From Acidobacteriota bacterium (GTDB lineage Bacteria > Acidobacteriota > Terriglobia > Terriglobales > Acidobacteriaceae), in assembly GCA_021779695.1 (NCBI GenBank), contig JAJYAE010000219.1:1-7650 (forward strand): 7,650 bases of DNA. The letters are read 5' to 3'. Positions within the stretch are counted from its first letter, which is position 1. Every line of letters begins with the position of its first letter. Below are positions 4,718 to 7,650 of the stretch, piece after piece. Made by a program: the position numbers and the translations under genes. The notes beneath the pieces were generated by a model that was not told where the DNA came from, did no database searches, and saw only the letters and a list, made by a program, of their open reading frames with translations.

Positions 4718-7254
4718 ATTCGTTCGTAGAGACCCGCAACACAGCAATCGATGCGACGGCTATACGTGAAGCGATGGAGTCCGCCTGCAAGCGCATAGCA
4801 CCTACGTGGCCACTCGATGAATTCATCGCTGTAAACCCATACTGGGGCTTCGTGGGCGATGATATTCGGACGGCTGCCCGCCAGCTCGAAAGCAACTCCG
4901 GCTCCCGAATGCTGATGCCGCGCAGCTACTATCGCGACCAATGGAAAGCGGGCTCGTTCTGTGCGGAAGATCTCCACCACGCACTCGATCACTCTGGCGT
5001 AAACCTCACCATCTCGGAACTGCTCTCCGAACTCAACGGAGAGCCCAAGGCTATTCCGCGCATACCTCTCGCTACCCGTGTCGCAGATTCCAGACGCGAC
5101 CTTCTCCACGGCATGTCTATCACTGATTTCGTGACGCACAACATGAGCCAGCACTGCGCCTCTTACTTTGACCATTGCCAATCCTCGTGGGAGACGCAGC
5201 ATAAGACGGACCTCTACCATAGCTGGCTGCACCATGCCATGACGGACCGGAGCCCGCGCCTCCTTATGGGTATCCCCGGTGTGCGTCCTTACGCACGCTC
5301 GCTGCCCAGTGCGCCTTTCGACATGATCGTGCAAGCGCTGCAGACGTTACCTGTACCCCAGGCCGAATTGGAGAGCTACCTTGCAGCACTCTTGATGAGC
5401 ATGAATGGCTGGGCATCGTGGTGCGCCTACGAGCGCTGGCAGGCACAGCTTTCGCAGAATGAGGATGATCACATCGTGCAACTGCTGGCTATCCGTCTAG
5501 CCTGGGAACACTTTGCCTATCTTCACCTGCTCGATGCCCAAGGACTGGTTGGATGGAAAGATGCATGGAACGCAATCTCCGCATGGAAGGCCACAGCAAA
5601 CCACCCACACTCCGCCGATTGGATCTTTCAGGAGGCGTTGGAGATGGCGTACCAGCAACGCCTTTGTCGTTCGCTGAGCGCTGGTTTGCAAGCCTCGCCT
5701 CCTGACTCGACAGGCATCGCAGCCGCTCAAGCGGTCTTCTGCATCGACGTTCGTTCGGAGGTATTTCGTCGCGCGTTTGAGGCTTGTTCACCTACCATTG
5801 ATACGCTTGGCTTTGCAGGATTCTTTGGCTTGCCGATATCCTACACGGCGCTCGGCAGGCAGACTGCGCGACCACAGTTGCCGGGCCTGTTAGCACCAAA
5901 GTTGTGCGTCACCGACAGCACCGGGTCTTCGCAGTTAGACCAGCAGCTCAACACTCAAAAGCGACGGAGCCTCTATCTCAAATCAACGTGGAAGGACTTT
6001 CGCTCAGCCGCCACCTCTACGTTCACGTTCGTGGAGTCGTGCGGCTTGTTCTTTGGCGGCTCGCTGATCAAGAACACGCTGCCTCGGCTAAATCGATTCC
6101 TCACGCAAAAGCGCAACCCTGGTGGCAATCCGTCGTCCCTGCGGCCATGCATCGTAACGGCGTCTACGGACGCCTCGTCAACGCCTGACGACCTGTGCGA
6201 CCTTGTTGCCGGAATCCTCACCAACATGAGCCTGACACAGCGCTTTGCAAGGTTACTTGTCCTAGTGGGTCATGGCAGCGAGACGGAGAATAATCCCCAT
6301 GCTGCCGGCCTTGATTGCGGAGCCTGTGGTGGGCATAGCGGCGAAGTCAATGCGCGAGTTCTAGCCAGTCTTCTCAACGACCCAGCTATTCGCGCCGGAC
6401 TTTTTCAACGCGGCATCACGATTCCTTCGACAACCCATGCTCTGGGTGCGCTACACAATACAACAACGGATGAGGTGACGATCTTCGATGCAGAGACGGC
6501 ACCGCAGACTCACGCCGCCGACCTGGCGCAATTGCAGCAGTGGTTCAGGCAGGCAGGCCATCGCGCACGTCGCGAACGAGCTGCATCCGTCGGCATCCGT
6601 GAGAACGACAGTACATCCAGCGACGAGCTCCTAAGACTGTTCCAGCGTCGTAGCCACGATTGGTCGCAGGTTCGACCGGAGTGGGGCCTAGCGAACAACG
6701 CTGCATTCCTGATAGCCCCACGATCACGTAGCCGCGCACTCGATCTACGGAGCCGCGTATTCCTCCACGAGTACCAGAGCGCCTCCGATCCAGCAGGAGC
6801 CGTGCTGGAAGCCATCATGACCGCTCCCCTGCTGGTGACCAACTGGATCAACATGCAGTACTACGCCTCCACCGTCGACAATCGCCTCTACGGCAGCGGC
6901 AATAAGGTGCTTCACAATGTAGTTGGGGGGCGACTGGGCATCTTCGAAGGCAATGGCGGCGACCTCCGCATTGGGCTGCCGCTCCAATCGCTGCACGACG
7001 GGCAAACACTGCGTCACACGCCATTGCGTCTGAACGTCTTCATCGAAGCTGAGGAGGGCGTAATCGATACGATCCTGACCAAACATGAGGTTGTTAGAAA
7101 CCTGGTTGATAACGCCTGGATTCACCTGCTGCAAATCAGGCCGGGATCAGGGGCGATCTCAAGGTATAGGAAGGGTCGGTGGATGCCGGTGGACGGCGAC
7201 AATTTAACTCCAGGCCACTCAGCAGAAAGAATCTCGGAGGAAAGCTATGCGTAA
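4714..7254 (+). CDS. dabA: DabA: carbonic-anhydrase-like subunit of the DAB inorganic carbon pump (DUF2309/UPF0753)
   Basis: This is an 846-residue soluble protein, within the usual size of the family. The N-terminal signature is ACKRIAPTWPLDEFIAVNPYWGF (24-46, shown here as one motif region with key residues Pro33, Asn41, Pro42, Trp44). The zinc and catalytic set is complete: Cys343 and Asp345 in VFCIDVRSE, with Arg347 as the Asp-Arg dyad partner; His520 in LVLVGHGSETENNP; and Cys535 in GLDCGACGG. These correspond to Cys351, Asp353, Arg355, His524 and Cys539 of the Halothiobacillus DabA, and the His-to-Cys spacing of 15 is identical. The C-terminal part has WINMQYYASTVDNRLYGSG (711-729) and HNVVGGRLGIFEGNGGDLR (734-752), also typical. 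DabA hydrates CO2 to bicarbonate at the cytoplasmic face, energised through DabB. Nothing is truncated or frameshifted, so the enzyme should be active. The gene overlaps both neighbours in the operon. Confidence 0.95.
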   Translation: MNSFVETRNTAIDATAIREAMESACKRIAPTWPLDEFIAVNPYWGFVGDDIRTAARQLESNSGSRMLMPRSYYRDQWKAGSFCAEDLHHALDHSGVNLTISELLSELNGEPKAIPRIPLATRVADSRRDLLHGMSITDFVTHNMSQHCASYFDHCQSSWETQHKTDLYHSWLHHAMTDRSPRLLMGIPGVRPYARSLPSAPFDMIVQALQTLPVPQAELESYLAALLMSMNGWASWCAYERWQAQLSQNEDDHIVQLLAIRLAWEHFAYLHLLDAQGLVGWKDAWNAISAWKATANHPHSADWIFQEALEMAYQQRLCRSLSAGLQASPPDSTGIAAAQAVFCIDVRSEVFRRAFEACSPTIDTLGFAGFFGLPISYTALGRQTARPQLPGLLAPKLCVTDSTGSSQLDQQLNTQKRRSLYLKSTWKDFRSAATSTFTFVESCGLFFGGSLIKNTLPRLNRFLTQKRNPGGNPSSLRPCIVTASTDASSTPDDLCDLVAGILTNMSLTQRFARLLVLVGHGSETENNPHAAGLDCGACGGHSGEVNARVLASLLNDPAIRAGLFQRGITIPSTTHALGALHNTTTDEVTIFDAETAPQTHAADLAQLQQWFRQAGHRARRERAASVGIRENDSTSSDELLRLFQRRSHDWSQVRPEWGLANNAAFLIAPRSRSRALDLRSRVFLHEYQSASDPAGAVLEAIMTAPLLVTNWINMQYYASTVDNRLYGSGNKVLHNVVGGRLGIFEGNGGDLRIGLPLQSLHDGQTLRHTPLRLNVFIEAEEGVIDTILTKHEVVRNLVDNAWIHLLQIRPGSGAISRYRKGRWMPVDGDNLTPGHSAERISEESYA
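7236..7249 (+). promoter_or_regulatory. Ribosome binding site of the third operon gene, inside dabA
   Basis: GGAGGA (7236-7241) sits five bases before ATG 7247-7249, within the last codons of dabA. The dabA stop TAA (7252-7254) falls inside the new gene, giving an 8-base overlap. The strength of this site is the main reason to believe the downstream frame is a real gene translated with dabA. Confidence 0.75.
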
Positions 7255-7650
7255 ACTTCTCTTTGTTCATGAAGAACAGCACGTGGATCGTGCTCTCAGA
7301 AACGTGAAAAATCTTCTGCATTTCGAACAAATAGGGGTGCAGGGCAGTGCCACTTCTGATCTCTTGGCTGTGGTCGTTCTATCTCTTGATATCGTTCATG
7401 CGATCCTCTCGGCTGAGCAGGAGTGTGCTTTGCGGCCTTCTTCCGATGGCAGTGCTGTTTTCGGTCCCGATTCGGTGTCACTAAACGGCATTTGGACACT
7501 CGTCACGCTAAGTCGTCGGGACCTTCAGGAGCCAACGACTCGTAATGGAGCACTGGATCGAGTTCTGGTCACCCTGCAGAATCAAGGGTTCGTTCAAGAC
7601 TGGGAAACGGTGTTTCTCCTATCTCCTAGTCAAGAACACAGCCTGTCAGA
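7247..7650 (+). CDS. Unrecognised third gene of the dab operon (3' end outside window)
   Basis: The frame is open from ATG 7247 to the last base of the window: 134 codons with no stop, so the C-terminus is missing. A strong ribosome binding site and an 8-base overlap with dabA support it as part of the operon. The protein starts MRKLLFVHEEQHVDRALRNV and has no signal peptide. There is one moderately hydrophobic stretch, DLLAVVVLSLDIVHAIL (about 38-54), more likely a buried strand or helix than a membrane segment. Later come NGIWTLVTLSRRDLQ (80-94) and LDRVLVTLQNQGF (103-115). The pattern suggests a cytosolic alpha/beta protein. I do not recognise the family. P-II-like regulators are sometimes mentioned with DAB loci, but I see no P-II signature. 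A role as an accessory or regulatory partner of DabAB is inferred from position only. Confidence 0.75.
   Translation, partial: MRKLLFVHEEQHVDRALRNVKNLLHFEQIGVQGSATSDLLAVVVLSLDIVHAILSAEQECALRPSSDGSAVFGPDSVSLNGIWTLVTLSRRDLQEPTTRNGALDRVLVTLQNQGFVQDWETVFLLSPSQEHSLS

Noticed and set aside
4585..5334. 249-residue minus-strand frame opposite the dabB-dabA junction
   Set aside because: Lies wholly antisense to two clearly conserved genes and its translation is Arg/Val/His-rich with no domain; a shadow of dabA codon bias.

Overview
The window looks like a chromosomal segment from an acidobacterium of the Terriglobia/Acidobacteriaceae type. This rests on three things: moderately GC-rich DNA, a 5' gene ending in a C-terminal module that I associate with large exported acidobacterial proteins (hydrophobic helix, basic cluster, second helix ending in GCGGG, then a TVTVT...TVTLTVQ tail), and a decayed fragment of an NHL/beta-propeller-type protein of a kind common in that group. 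The taxonomic call comes from family resemblance, not from a marker gene. No tRNA, rRNA, CRISPR array or insertion sequence was found.

Left part (1-2046), loosely packed and partly decayed. It holds, in order: the 3' end of an exported protein gene; a hairpin just after it; a 357-bp gap containing a start-less coding remnant (about 462-665); a complete gene for an exported Sel1-repeat protein with an unrecognised four-cysteine C-terminal domain (678-1733); a hairpin right after its stop; and a 27-codon signal-peptide stub with a strong ribosome binding site (1830-1913), which looks like the head of a lost secreted protein.

Right part (2047-7650), one compact functional unit. A LysR-family regulator resembling NhaR (2047-2955, minus strand) is divergent from a tightly coupled plus-strand operon. 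The operon encodes DabB (3056-4717), a membrane protein of the NuoL/antiporter family; DabA (4714-7254), a DUF2309/UPF0753 protein with the complete zinc-site residue set Cys343-Asp345...His520...Cys535; and an unrecognised third protein (7247 to beyond the window). The genes overlap by 4 and then 8 bases, and each has a good ribosome binding site, so translation is probably coupled. DabA and DabB form the DAB inorganic-carbon pump: DabA is a beta-carbonic-anhydrase-like subunit that hydrates CO2 in the cytoplasm, and DabB is the membrane partner thought to supply cation-gradient energy. No rubisco or carboxysome gene is present here. In this host the pump may serve bicarbonate supply for biosynthetic carboxylations, or pH/ion homeostasis, but that is inference.

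The least described part is the third operon gene. The most unusual sequence detail is that DabB lacks both the transmembrane-5 glutamate and the transmembrane-7 lysine typical of proton-pumping NuoL relatives.
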